Shown piece by piece: positions 26,600 through 46,000 of a stretch of DNA of 64,000 bases. The stretch is from Lepisosteus oculatus. Its lineage: Eukaryota > Chordata > Actinopteri > Semionotiformes > Lepisosteidae. How positions within the stretch are numbered: position 1 is the stretch's first letter; each line of letters opens with the position of its first letter. The notes under the pieces were generated by a model, which ran no database searches, had not been told where the DNA came from, and saw only the letters and a program-made list of their open reading frames with translations. Both the position numbers and the translations under genes were made by a program. Location of the stretch: positions 26,901,001 to 26,965,000 of the forward strand of contig NC_090697.1 in NCBI RefSeq assembly GCF_040954835.1. The letters run 5' to 3'.

Positions 26600-28130
26600 C
26601 AGCTCACTTCCTCAAGTTGTGACAGCAGATGACATACTAGTCTGCCAGCTCTGTTGGAGTAGGATTGAGTGTTGTTGTGATTCTGGTAGCCATGGGAAAT
26701 CTGGTATTAGATGTATTGTTATAGGGAAGAATATTCCTGTAATCTGGAATAGTGCAGCACACAGTGCTTCTCCCTACTGGCAGTGGGAGCACAGCATGGC
26801 TGTGGTCAATGAGGTAGTCCTCTCTGGACAGTCAGGTCTGCTTTTGATCAGGCTGTGGTCACTGAGTCACTACTTCATCAGAGTCTGTTTCCCCTTGCTG
26901 TCCACTGTGTGTTGTCTATTCAGTCAGTTTTTTAGAGTTTTAGAGTTAGCAGTATTCCAACATGTGCTGTGCTTGTGTGCCAGTGGGTGAGGTAGTGTTG
27001 TTTGGCTTGTGCTTGTGCTGTGATTTGGTGGACTCTGATGTGTGGCATTGAAACAGTGCTGTCTTGAGGCTGGCTGGTGTCGGTGTAGCTCAGTACAGGG
27101 GGCTCTACTGTGGGAACAGTAGAACCTTGTGGGGTTTTTTTTACACCACACTTCACTACCAATGGGCAATGGATTGGGTTAGATTACATATTTAAATATT
27201 TGGAGTAAGATTCTTGTGGGGGGTTGATATTGCAGACTCCCTTCTTATGGCATAGAATGCCCTGCATATCTTATGCTTTAGTGCCCTCACTGCCAGGTCA
27301 AAACTCCCAGATGAACTGATTATCAGACCAAGGTACTGTATGTGTAGCTGGTTATGCGTTCCAATGTGTAATTTAGTGTAATGTGGTACTTTCCCTGAGA
27401 TCTATTTTTTCTGGAAACCCATGACTCTGGTGTTGTTCAGAGTGACTGTTAGTGCACAATATGTTAGTTCTGTGGGCAAAAGCAGGAGCAGGTTGTCAGT
27501 GTAGGGAAGGAACTTGATCTGTTGTCTTGTTTTATGAGACCAAGCCCTGCAGACTGTTCCAACATCTCTACTACCTCATTAATATAGATATTAAACAATA
27601 CAGGGCTCAGACTTCAACACTCGTCTAACTCCGTTAACTTGAGTGAAGAAATCTGTTCTTTTATTTCCAGTTTTCACTGCACACTTTCTCCCCAAGTACA
27701 TTGATATAATTATGTCACAGACTTTACCTCCTATGCCATGTTGAAGAAGTTTGCAAAACAGTCCTTCGTGCCAATTTAAATCAAACAATTCTTCAAAGGC
27801 AATAAAATAGTCAAATATTTTTCCTTCACTTTTTGTTGGACATTTTAATTAATAAGTGAGTATATATATAGTGATCAGATGTGTGGCTGATCAGTAAAAA
27901 ATCATTAGTCCTTGATTCCTGACCTTAGAGAAACACCTGGTTCTAAGGATGAGATTAATGTTTGAGCAGAGTTTACTTTAACTCCCAGCTGTCAGCTGTA
28001 TCTCAGCATTTCATTGTTGACTCCATCTTGATCCCTAGGCTTTTGTGGTCTGAGGGCCTGGAGTTTGCCTATTAGCTCCTACTCTGTGATTGAGGAGTCT
28101 AAGTGGCTTTAGTTGTCTTTAATAGTCAAA
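26600..28130 (-). mobile_element. Degenerate non-LTR retrotransposon ORF2 (reverse transcriptase)
   Basis: Minus-strand pieces appear in the right order. An 'LDSSITE.EL..KLQALRPQK' segment (near 28110-28030) precedes a 'WHEGLFCKLLQHGIGGKVCD' segment (27770-27710, RT fingers/palm). These are followed by 'FLPYTDNLLLLLPTE' in the place of the YADD catalytic box (near 27500), 'YLGLIISSSGSFDLAVRALK' (near 27340-27280) and 'GSEVW' (near 27150). The catalytic aspartate pair appears as TD-N rather than A-D-D, and stops and frameshifts interrupt the frame. It is dead. The clade is not assigned. Confidence 0.7.
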
Positions 28131-29137
28131 TCCAGGTTTTACATACATGTTGTTTTAGACTAACGCTTCTGCATTAGCAGGTTTTAATTAATTAAGAGTA
28201 TTCATCTTCTCCAAGAAGCAGTTTTGCTTTAATGACTCTTAGATTTCTGTGAGTTGCCAGAACTGCATTTTCTTTCTTTTTAAGGGTCCCTCTGTTTCCT
28301 GGCGAATTCCAGTAACAATTACTGACAGCCACAAATCCCCAGTGAACAGCTGGTGGACTGTCCATACTTTTAAAACATTCCCCTACCAAATGCAAATCCC
28401 AAACAATGCACATGAGTTGTTTCTGCATTCTGTGCCTTTGCTGTCTCTGCTACAACTAGGCTTCTAAACATTTGCAGTTGCCCTCAATATAAGTTTTATT
28501 TCTGGAGCAGAAAGAGAACATTTTACTATCACCTTATCAGAAGTATTTCAAAGGAGAGAGAGAAAAGAATGTGGAGATGAAGATGGTGTGCTCTTTTCCA
28601 AGATGGAGGATGTCCCTGTGCTCCTACAGATGGTTTCTATAGGTAGTTTCTCTCAGTCTTTCACAGCTTCCCCGGCTTCTTTTGACACCTCACCGGCCCT
28701 GTCGTATGTGAGAAAGGACATGTTGGAAAGGTACTGTAGTACTGGAACTGCTTCTGTATTAAAGCACATGTACTTGAACATTATGCTCTGCATGTCTCGC
28801 AGCAGCACACATTGTTCAGCAGATAGTGAAAGGACACCATAAAATATGTTTAGGTTCTGCTTTGCCACCATGCACTACACACGTAAGAAACATGCACAAG
28901 GTATTACAAAATACACTATCCATCAAACACAAATGTTATACAGCACATTGCCCTATGTGCAGGTGTGTGTATATGATCAAAACTGTAGTCTTGTAGTCCT
29001 GCTACAAAACTGACTGCAGTACCTTACAGCAAAAGTGCTTTTAGTTATGGAACCTTAAAGCAAACATTACCTAGTGAAGTTGGTGATGAAAAGGTTTAAG
29101 AGATCAATGAGTTAAATGTTGCCAGTAGAATTATTAT
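28131..29137. other. No gene recognised
   Basis: The first 300 bp may be the 5' continuation of the degraded LINE. The rest shows no named feature. Frames of 72-84 aa at 28588-28871 on both strands have no recognisable domain. Confidence 0.4.
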
Positions 29138-29618
29138 CTTGCAGCCTGATATCATCAGAGGTTAAGCAAAGCTGTATCTGGAGACTGCAGGGATGTGTGT
29201 CCCTCTGAGGAAAACCAGGTAGCTGCTGTAAATGCTGGACCAGCAGGGCAACCTGGGACACTGTGCTGTACGAGGCATTGACTTTTGGATGAGATTGTAA
29301 TTGATCTCCTACAGTAAGTACTTGGTTATTAAAGATCCCATGTAACTCTTTGAAAAAGTAGGTGTGTTAACCCCGGTCTCCTGCTAAACTCTACTATAGG
29401 TCTGGCCCTCCTAAAGTCCCCTATCAACTCAGCTGGTGCAGTTTTTCACCACTCCCCAGATCTGCTGTGCAGTGGGGCTTCAGGTGCAGAATGGCAGCTG
29501 TATGTCGGCCAGGTAGAGCTGCACTACAGTGGGGTGATGAACTAAGTCCTTTCCCATACTTAAAGAACTTTGAGATCGGTTGGAATGTAAAGTGCTATAC
29601 AACTGCAAGAAATTTGAT
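29138..29618 (+). repeat. Near-complete 5S rRNA-derived SINE
   Basis: A 5S-like head (CATCAGAGGTTAAGCAAAGC and a diverged promoter block to CTGAGGAAAACCAGGTAGCT, 29150-29225) is followed by the body (TTGGATGAGATTGTAATTG, TTATTAAAGATCCCATGTA). The 3' tail is AAAGAACTTTGAGATCGG then AAAGTGCTATACAACTGCAA. The body and tail types match the minus-strand SINEs at 54.8 and 58.6 kb, which lack the 5S head. Confidence 0.8.
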
Positions 29619-30342
29619 TTTTTCTGTAACTATCTTTGTGAAATGTTCTTGAAACCAAAACGTGAATGAGAATCTCCCTAGCCTGTGAACATCCCATGAA
29701 ATCCATGCAACAGAAAGCCTGCACACAGTGCGATGTGATGAGGGAGGTGGGAGTGGGGAGATATCAGGGCTGCTCCCACATACATACAAATGAGGGTGAA
29801 CAGCTGTAGCTCGTCTGCGCTTCTGTACTCTACTTCCCTGGAAGATTCTGGCTCCCTGCTGTGAGTTTTGCCTTTGCAATCAAACTCCTGTATCCCCAAA
29901 GAGAATGTGCATATCACACAGCTCTTTTATCCAAGCTACTGTAACATACACATCAGATGTGAGATTCAAAGGCAATGGTTTCACATTCAAAGTGAAAGAT
30001 GCTGTTTACAGGTTCCAGACATTCCTCAGACTTTCTGGCGCAAACCTCTGGTGGAATGTATTTATTTTTAATCTGCTTGCTTAACTTCTGGATTTCACAA
30101 TATTCAGATGACTGGAGCGCATGTACAAACTCTAAGCGCATGGAATAGAATATCAACATCTTGTTCTCAATGACCTGCACTGGGACAAGTCATTCTGAAA
30201 TGGCCGTGTTCCCTCCAGCTATTACTATTTAAAATTCTACTCAGCAGATGCAACCCCACTCTCGTAATATCCTGCACCCTCCCTCCTGTGACCTCCCACA
30301 CTGTGTGGACTGCTTTAGGGGTACAGCACAGAAACGAAAGGC
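29619..30342. other. KCNK17 3' flank / probable 3' UTR
   Basis: On the minus strand this region lies just past the KCNK17 stop. It contains the AATAAA listed separately. I see no other gene. Confidence 0.5.
30061..30066 (-). promoter_or_regulatory. Candidate KCNK17 poly(A) signal
   Basis: A minus-strand AATAAA about 280 nt past the KCNK17 stop is the nearest canonical hexamer downstream. It would give a short 3' UTR. Confidence 0.45.
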
Positions 30343-39290
<8,948 letters not shown>

Positions 39291-39560
39291 GTTAGTGGCA
39301 GCCAAAGGGGACGAGGCTCATGTGGTGCAAGAGCTTGAGGACAGCGAGTTTTCTGGTGACCCACGGCAGTCAAATCTGCCCGACCACGTGAAGGAATTAT
39401 TTTTTCAAACGCTTCACTTTCATGCAAATATAGGAAAAGCAACACCGAGAGCAGGGAAGAACATCCTCAAAACCTTTGTGTCAGCCCTTTATTTATTCGC
39501 ACAAAGAGATTTCTCTCTCTTCCACAGTCTTCGGGGTAAGAATAGTGGGTTAGTGGCTCA
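39291..39560 (-). promoter_or_regulatory. Candidate KCNK17 promoter/5' UTR
   Basis: Directly upstream of the first coding exon. It holds an E-box CACGTG at 39385-39390 (about 95 bp from the ATG) and a perfect octamer ATGCAAAT (plus strand) at 39422-39429, next to a TATA-like stretch. The transcription start is not determinable from sequence alone. Confidence 0.3.
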
Positions 39561-39689
39561 GTGAAAGTCCATGTGCATTAAAACTGAAGAAGTCTGAAGA
39601 AGAATTCTGGAGGTCTTACACCACCAGGGGATCTAGTGAAGGATGACAATGAAGAGCCATTTCCATGCGCTTTCAGTGTACTCTAAGCT

Positions 39690-39785
39690 ATTTGCACAAT
39701 AGTGTAATATAGTGTAATAGTGTAATATAGTAATATAGTGTAATACACTATTTGCACAATAGTGTAAGCACAATAGTGTACTTAA
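39690..39785. repeat. Short local tandem duplications of a TAGTGTAATA-type unit
   Basis: AGTGTAATA and the longer TTTGCACAATAGTGTAA recur several times within about 95 bp, consistent with slippage or local duplication. Confidence 0.55.
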
Positions 39786-39804
39786 TTCCACAGAGGCATT
39801 AGCA

Positions 39805-39900
39805 CACTACAGCTTGATCTCGTCAGATCTTAGAAGCTAGATGATTATATGCAAAGTCCTTTGGGCTGCAAATTGCAATATACTGTAAATCCGAGGAATA
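39805..39900 (+). repeat. 5S-derived SINE fragment
   Basis: CTTGATCTCGTCAGATCTTA then GAAGCTAG matches the start of the 5S internal-promoter region. The rest jumps to a tail-like GCAAAGTCCTTTGGGCTGCA. Most of the element is deleted. Confidence 0.5.
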
Positions 39901-40124
39901 AAATGATGGTTACATTTATATCACTATAAATTAGAGGGCTGCTGAAACCTTGTTACCTTGAGCAATGTACAGTACTTTATTCAAATTGCTCCACTAAGTC
40001 CAATTTTTTTTAAAAAGGGTCTCCAGATCATCTTTGTAAATATGAATATATACCCAATTGAATTATCTGGTAAGATAAAGGAATAATATATTACAATAGT
40101 GTTATAAAAGCTCATACTTCAGCA

Positions 40125-40600
40125 TACAAATCATATTTAATTTTTGAAGCCAGGGTATGAGCTTCAACAACATGGCTGGGTTGCTTATCCTATACTCTTC
40201 AGGGCAGTGTGGTGGCTCTGTGGCTAAAGATCTGCGCCTGTGGCTGGAAGGTTGCCGGTTTGTATCCTGCAGCTGGCATAGGAATCCTACTCCACTGGGC
40301 CCGTGAGCAAGGCCCTTAACCCCAACTGCTCCAGGGGCGCTGTATAAATGGCTGACCCTGCGCTCTGACCCCAAGCTCTGATTACTGTCTGTGTGTCTCA
40401 TGGAGAGCAAGCTGGGGTATGTGAAAAGACAAATTCCTGATACAAGATGTTGTATATGGCCAATAAAGTGATCTTATCTCTTATCTAAAGAAGTGCCTTC
40501 TGTTGTCTGTTTTAAGTACACTTCCATGTAATTTTCGCTTGTGCCCTCTGGTTTGTGTTTTAATGCTCATTCTGAAGAAGATGTGACAGTCTTATCTTGA
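40125..40600 (-). mobile_element. CR1-like tail split by a SINE insertion
   Basis: The left part (40125-40199, CTTCAACAACATGGCTGGGT) and right part (40490-40600, AAGAAGTGCCTTCTGTTGTC, GTAATTTTCGCTTGTGCCCT) are consecutive pieces of one minus-strand CR1-like tail. They are separated by the plus-strand SINE at 40200-40488. Confidence 0.7.
40200..40488 (+). repeat. tRNA-headed SINE (family B), nested in CR1
   Basis: Head GTGGTGGCTCTGTGGCTAAA, B-box region GGTTGCCGGTTTGTATCCTG, body GAGCAAGGCCCTTAACCCCA, tail GGCCAATAAAGTGATCTTAT. An inverted copy lies at 56505-56797. Confidence 0.8.
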
Positions 40601-40712
40601 GATTGAAATTGATGCTTAATGCCCAGTAAACATGCAACAGTGATCAGTCGATCACCACTCCTGCCCAAAACCAAACCATGTGAGCTGCTGAACATCCACT
40701 CCGCTTCTAATC

Positions 40713-40948
40713 TAATTCAGGGTGGCAGGGGAGCCAGAGCCTATCCTGGCAAGCCATGGGCAAACTGGCATGTCCTCCACGGTGTTTCCAGCCTCGTCTT
40801 AGTGTGAGTGTGTGTGAGTGTGTGTGTGTGTGCCCTGTGAAGAGGTGGTGTCCCATCTATCCTGCCTTACACCCTTGCTTGCTGGGATAGGCTCCAGCTC
40901 CCTCGCGACCCTGAATTGGACAAAGCAGTTCGAAAATGGATGGGTTGA
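40713..40948. repeat. Two family A SINE tails facing in opposite directions
   Basis: The minus-strand piece 40713-40770 (CCAGAGCCTATCCTGGCAAG) is the complement of the tail in the plus-strand piece 40798-40948 (CTTGCTGGGATAGGCTCCAG, then AAAATGGATGGG). Together they form an imperfect inverted repeat. A (TG)n-rich tract sits at 40802-40832. Confidence 0.65.
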
Positions 40949-41039
40949 TGTTTTTTCAAGGAGATCCATCCTGAGCAGCACAAGTGTCTACGGGGAGTGT
41001 CCTACGCTGATAGGCGGAATGAACTGAACCTTTTTCTAG

Positions 41040-41370
41040 TCTTTAACAGAGGAGAGGGACCTGACAGAAGTATTGAAAATGATCAAAGACCCTGACAGTG
41101 TCGACTCAGCAGTCTTCTTCAGAATGAATGGTAAAACATGAACCAGAGGGCACAAGTGCATTTAAAACCTAGAACAGGAGACAATTCTTTAAGGAAGGGC
41201 TTGTGGGGAAGTGGACCAAATTACTCAACTCATTTGTTGAAGGCGACAACTGGGCTTCTTTCAGGGAATGGCTGGGTGAGATTCTTAGATCAATTGACTA
41301 CTAAGCACCAGAAGAGCTAGACAGACTAAATGGCCCTTCTCTTGTTTGTAAGCTTTCTTATGTTCTTTCA
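41040..41370 (+). mobile_element. CR1-like LINE 3' end
   Basis: Blocks in order: TTCTTCAGAATGAATGG, a filler segment, GGGAATGGCTGGGTGAGATT, and the 3' terminus AAATGGCCCTTCTCTTGTTT ending in CTTATGTTCTTTC. It lies between KCNK16 and KCNK17. Confidence 0.7.
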
Positions 41371-41650
41371 TCAAACTCAGAGTGAGTTTGGTTCATCTTG
41401 GTTGAGAGGTTGAGGCAGGCCAGGTAAATACAGTCCTGAAGAAAATGGAAACGGCTTTTTGGAAAGCAAGTGGGAAAGAGAACCAGCCATGACTCTGCTG
41501 CGCTGGAGTCTGGCTCATCTCTGAGGGGGGTCATGGCAGCACGGGGGGATGCAATAGCAGTTTGCAGCCCAGATGTGCTCATTCCCGGGCTGATGAGAAA
41601 ATGACCAAGTCAATACATACAGCATCCAGGTCAGTACACAAGAACATGAC

Positions 41651-41654
41651 CTAT

Positions 41655-41701
<47 letters not shown>
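41651..41701. repeat. (TTTA)n microsatellite
   Basis: About twelve TTTA units. Read on the minus strand it supplies serial AATAAA hexamers about 1.2 kb past the KCNK16 stop, so it could double as a poly(A) region. Confidence 0.85.
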
Positions 41702-41702
<1 letters not shown>

Positions 41703-41835
41703 TAGTTCAGGTGAGTAGCTGCATCAGCATGCGTAGGCTGAAAAGGAACAAGTAATAGGTTTATTCCATGCTGAAAAAAAGAAGATTAGAGAACACAACG
41801 TTTTGGCCATGGAGCCTTCTTCAGGTGTGTTATTT
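41703..41835 (-). mobile_element. Penelope-type repeat unit, single copy
   Basis: On the minus strand it reads ACACCTGAAGAAGGCTCC, ... AACGTTGTGTTCTCT, TTTTTTTCAGCATGGAATAA, CTATTACTTGTTCC and a tail containing CCTACGCATGCTGATGCAGC. It is the same unit as each arm of the foldback at 52.4 kb. The core G preceding AAAC is mutated to A. Confidence 0.65.
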
Positions 41836-42874
41836 AATTATTGGCTATGATAGGGACCTCATTGTTCCTGAAGGTTTTGTTCCTGACAGCACCCAGGAAT
41901 ATACACACAACATTGTTTAAAAAGGCTGTGATTTAAGAGAACAAAAAAGCAACACATATTTTGCCTTGACATTACTCAATTAAATTCCGCAGTCTGTTCT
42001 TTGAGCGATTTTCTTTGAGCACTAGTTTATGGCGCAGTTCAAATGTTTTCTTTTTGTTTTCTGTGGACTTATTATTGGAATATGTTAACTCAGCTAAGCA
42101 GCTCTGTGTCAGTTACTAAACTGCCTTAAGGTTTGTTAAAGTACATTAAGAAATGACTTTGTGAAAACAGCAGTAAATTTGCTCATAACTAGGTCATTAA
42201 GAAATGATCAGCTTCAAAAGGAAATGACGAAAACCACCTGAGCCTGAAACAAACCAAACTTTCATGTACTCATGAGGCTGTACTGTGTAAAAGAATTAGA
42301 AAACTTTAGCACTGTCTGCGGGGCAGTCCCAGCGCTGTGTGGCTGTGTGTGCTGGGGTCAATAACGGCTGAATTTGCACAAGGCTGTCTCCTGCTCCTCT
42401 GCTGAAGACTTGCTCACAGCAGATGAAACCCTGGCACAGCAGCTCAGCTGTCAGAGTGCTTGGCAGTGCTCGGTATACAGGTGTGGCTCTGTCATAACGA
42501 ACCCTGTGTATGAAAAAAGACATAACAAACTTGTAAATGGAACCTTGACAGTTCTAAACGTATCGTGTGTTGTATGCACATCGTACTTTACAGAGGTACA
42601 ACATTTCTGGATATATGAGCTTCCTCAAGAAGCTGAGAAGAGACCCGCAAGGCCATCGCATCAGAGAGCCCAGTGGCAGCCATTTTCTCCTCCACTTCAT
42701 GACAGCAGGGGTGTCATGGCTCACCCACGGATCAGCACCATGAGTCCTGTGGTGGGGACCTTCCATTGCTCCGGGTATAGCCGCTGGGGCTCCAGTCTAC
42801 TCCCCCCCATCGACCCGTTCTGGAGCTCACGTAGGCGCACAGCCCCCACAGGGTCCTGCCTGCTGGGCCGCCCC
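41836..42874. other. KCNK16-KCNK17 spacer / probable KCNK16 3' UTR
   Basis: No further coding exon is recognised. The 215-aa plus-strand frame that overlaps the region is antisense to KCNK16 exon 5 and is not supported. Confidence 0.5.
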
Positions 42875-43098
42875 TCACACTGTCTGCTGGGCGGGTCTCT
42901 GCTCCTGGACCTCTCCCTGCTTGCTGGGGCCCCCTGCCTGGCGCTGCAGCCGGCGGGGGCTGTGCCTGAGCTGGAACAGGTGCTCCATCACGCTGGCCCC
43001 CAGGTTGAAGAGCAGGGCTAGCCAGGCCAGGCCGAAGATGATCCACACGCCAGCCAGGCTGCGGTAGATGGAGATGTAGTGCTTGTCTGGATCCGTCC
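42875..43098 (-). CDS. kcnk16: KCNK16 coding exon 5 (TM4, tail, stop)
   Basis: 224 nt from acceptor TGATCTTCAG to TGA. It encodes [20 protein letters not shown] then [20 protein letters not shown] and a short basic/Gln-rich tail. Other frames across this GC-rich exon are longer but are shadows. Confidence 0.93.
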
Positions 43099-46000
43099 CT
43101 GAAGATCAAAGCCAATTTGGAATCAAGAGTGACAATTAAACCTTTTTTAAAAAAAAACATATGATCTCCTCTTTATCACCCTATAAGCACGTGAACCTTT
43201 CAGCCTGAGCAAGGTGCCGCCTTAGCTCTTTGTCAGTATGGGCCCGGGCCCTTGCTCAACTGCTGACAATTTCATGTGTGGGCACACAAAGTTTCCACTT
43301 TTTTAATTATTTAGCAAATAGTTTTACTTCACAGATTTGAAGATGTGGGCCATCCCACATCTTCAAATCATTCTCATTTGGTTTCTCATAGATTTTGTAG
43401 AGAGCTCCTCAGCTGTCTGGTTCATTAAAGATGCATGTGACTTAGCAGTAGACATGTGGTCACACATGAACCAGAGGGTACAAGTGGAAAGTGCTTGGAG
43501 CTGTATTTAAATCTGAAAACAGGAGACACTTCTTTACACAGAAGGTAGTGGGAGTGTGGAACAAGCTGCCAACCATGCTGTTGAAGTCTATATCCTGGTT
43601 TCTTTCAAGTGTCAGCTGGATGAGATATTTCGGTCAGTAATAATATCAGTGCTCACCTTCCATCTTCAAGCCTTGACTCTTGACTTCTGCACCCTGATCT
43701 TGTGTCACCCCACTCCCATCCCTTCCTGTCCATGAACTCGATTGTGACTTGTACTGTCACAATTGCCAGCTGGCAAGGAGGCTGGAGTGTTTGTTCATCC
43801 TTTAGTCTTTATGACTTTCGTCTTAGTGTTTAATGCTGACAAATGGGAAGGACCCCTCTGCTCATCTAGCCCATAAAGAAAGGCACCCCTCCACGATCAG
43901 GTCATACCTACGACATAATCCCCAAAGCCAATGGTGCTGAGAGTGATGAAGGCGTAGTAAAATCCCTCTCCATAACTCCAGCCTTCCACATAGCTGAATA
44001 TGACGGGGGGGAAGACCAGGAACAGCAGGGTACCCATCACCAGGAACGAAGACATGGCCAGGACCTTCACTGTCTGCTGGGGAAGCAGGGACAATCGCAC
44101 AAGCCTGCAATGTGAGTGTCGAGACTACCCGCTCCAGCCTGAAGAAGCCGACAGAGAGAAGCAGAGAAAGGGGAACTCCAGGACAGCGGGTGCGGCGCGT
44201 ACCTCGTGGCGGCCTGCGGTGAGCACGCTCCTCTCCAGGCGGCCCAGGTGAGCGGTCAGGCCCTTGCCCAGCTGATTGAGGAATGCCAGGTTGAGGGGAA
44301 TCCCACACAGGGCGTAGAACACACAGAACACCTGGCCTGACACCGTGCTAGGGGACAGGTTCCCATAACCTGTAACGACAACGTCAGGCGAGCCCAGTCA
44401 GACAGACCTCTCAGAAGACCATGAGACCGGGCACAGACAGGAGGAGCCATTCGACCCATCAAGCCCATTTGGTGGTTAGCAACTAACTGATCTGAGGACC
44501 TCATCCAGCCTTTTCTGTAAGAAGTCAGGGTATTGGCTTCAACTTTGTGGCTGGGCAGCATGTTCCACACTCCCACAACCCTTTGTGTAAAGAAGTGCCT
44601 CTTGCTCTCAGTTTTAACTGCAGTCCAACGTAGTTTCCACCTGTGCCGTCTGGTTGTGTGTCTCAGTACTGTGTGCTGACACCTCCCAGGGCTGGAAAAG
44701 TAAGCCCACCTTCAGAACTCTTATAGCCTCATAGAAAACAAGCATACTGTATGTTTTCCTGTCAATCTCTAAGAGGTTAAATCAAGAGCCCCCTCTTGTA
44801 TCTAATGTAAAAAAAAATCTTTAAAGTAAACATTATTGTACCGAGATGTATATTACCCTTACCTTGGCAACAGGTGTTCCACTGCAAGCATATTACTGTA
44901 TTTATTTTTTTAATCCGCTTGACTAATTCTTTTGAAAAACAAACAGACAGGCGCAGGACTCTGTCACACAACACATGTCCAGATGTATAGCAGGCTCACC
45001 AAAGACTTCAGACTGCAATTCAAAAGATGGATCTGTCTTCTTAGTATAAAATGAGGTAAAACTCACATTACATTATGACATCACTTTCAATAACTGCTTA
45101 TCCACTTCAGGGTCCACAGACACACACTCACACCAGAGCCAATTTTCTCAGAAGCCAATTCACATACCAGCATGACTTTGGACTGTGCAAGAAAACTGAA
45201 GCAACCAGAAAAAAACAAGATGCAAGAATATATCTCAATCAATTTGAGGTCCATTTCAGTTAAGCCTGATAGTAAAATCCCTATTTTTCAGTTACACAAA
45301 AACTTGAGTCTCTTGCCTACAGTATGTTTTCTCATTATTTCTCACTCTGTTGTCACACAGGGGCTCCCTCCTCCCGCCAAGGAAGATTTCCCATCAGGCC
45401 ACAGGGGACAAACCCCCAGGCCCAGCTGATCACTCGGCATCAAGCCCGCCACACGGAGGAGTGTGGAGGAGCGAGCGAGCACAGCAGCCCTGTTCTTTAA
45501 TGGAGACCATGAAGACATCCTGTCTGGTGTATTGGTATGGGGCCTGAAAAATATATCTAACCAAGACAAAAAAAAAAATACCCATGGAACAAGTCGAGAG
45601 TCGAGAGAGTCCAGCAGATTTCAGTGTGAGAAAAAGTGTTCTGCGTTACTGTGCTTCAGAACATGCAGTTCGGAATAACATGGATATGCGGAATAACAGG
45701 CTAATCTGCTTCCTGAATGCCCAGCGCAGCAAAGGCAGGGGCTGCTGGGACTGCAGACTTGCCTATGGTGGTGATGACTGTCCCAGCAAAGAAGAAGGAG
45801 CTGCTGAAGTCCCAGTTGCTGGGGTTGGTGGAATTCCCTGATGGATTCACTCCCTTCTCCCAGGCATCCAGAATGACCTGGTCAGGACAGAGCAGACACA
45901 GGCAGGGGAATTAGCACCGGGTGGTACTTCTCCAGCTTCTGCTGAAATTCGAAATGTCCTCAACAAAGCTTTCTCCAACGTGTTGCCAATTGGTTTATGA

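Noticed and set aside
1-30000. KCNK5 expected from synteny
   Set aside because: I looked for TTIGYG/GFGD-type exons with K2P phases on the minus strand and found none. It probably lies past the left edge.
42374-43021. 215-aa plus-strand open frame, the longest in the window
   Set aside because: Its right half is antisense to KCNK16 exon 5, which is GC-rich and therefore poor in stops. The protein has no domain and no splice context.
42732-43160. 142-aa minus-strand frame
   Set aside because: Out-of-frame reading of KCNK16 exon 5 that runs across its acceptor and past its stop. The correct frame gives TM4.
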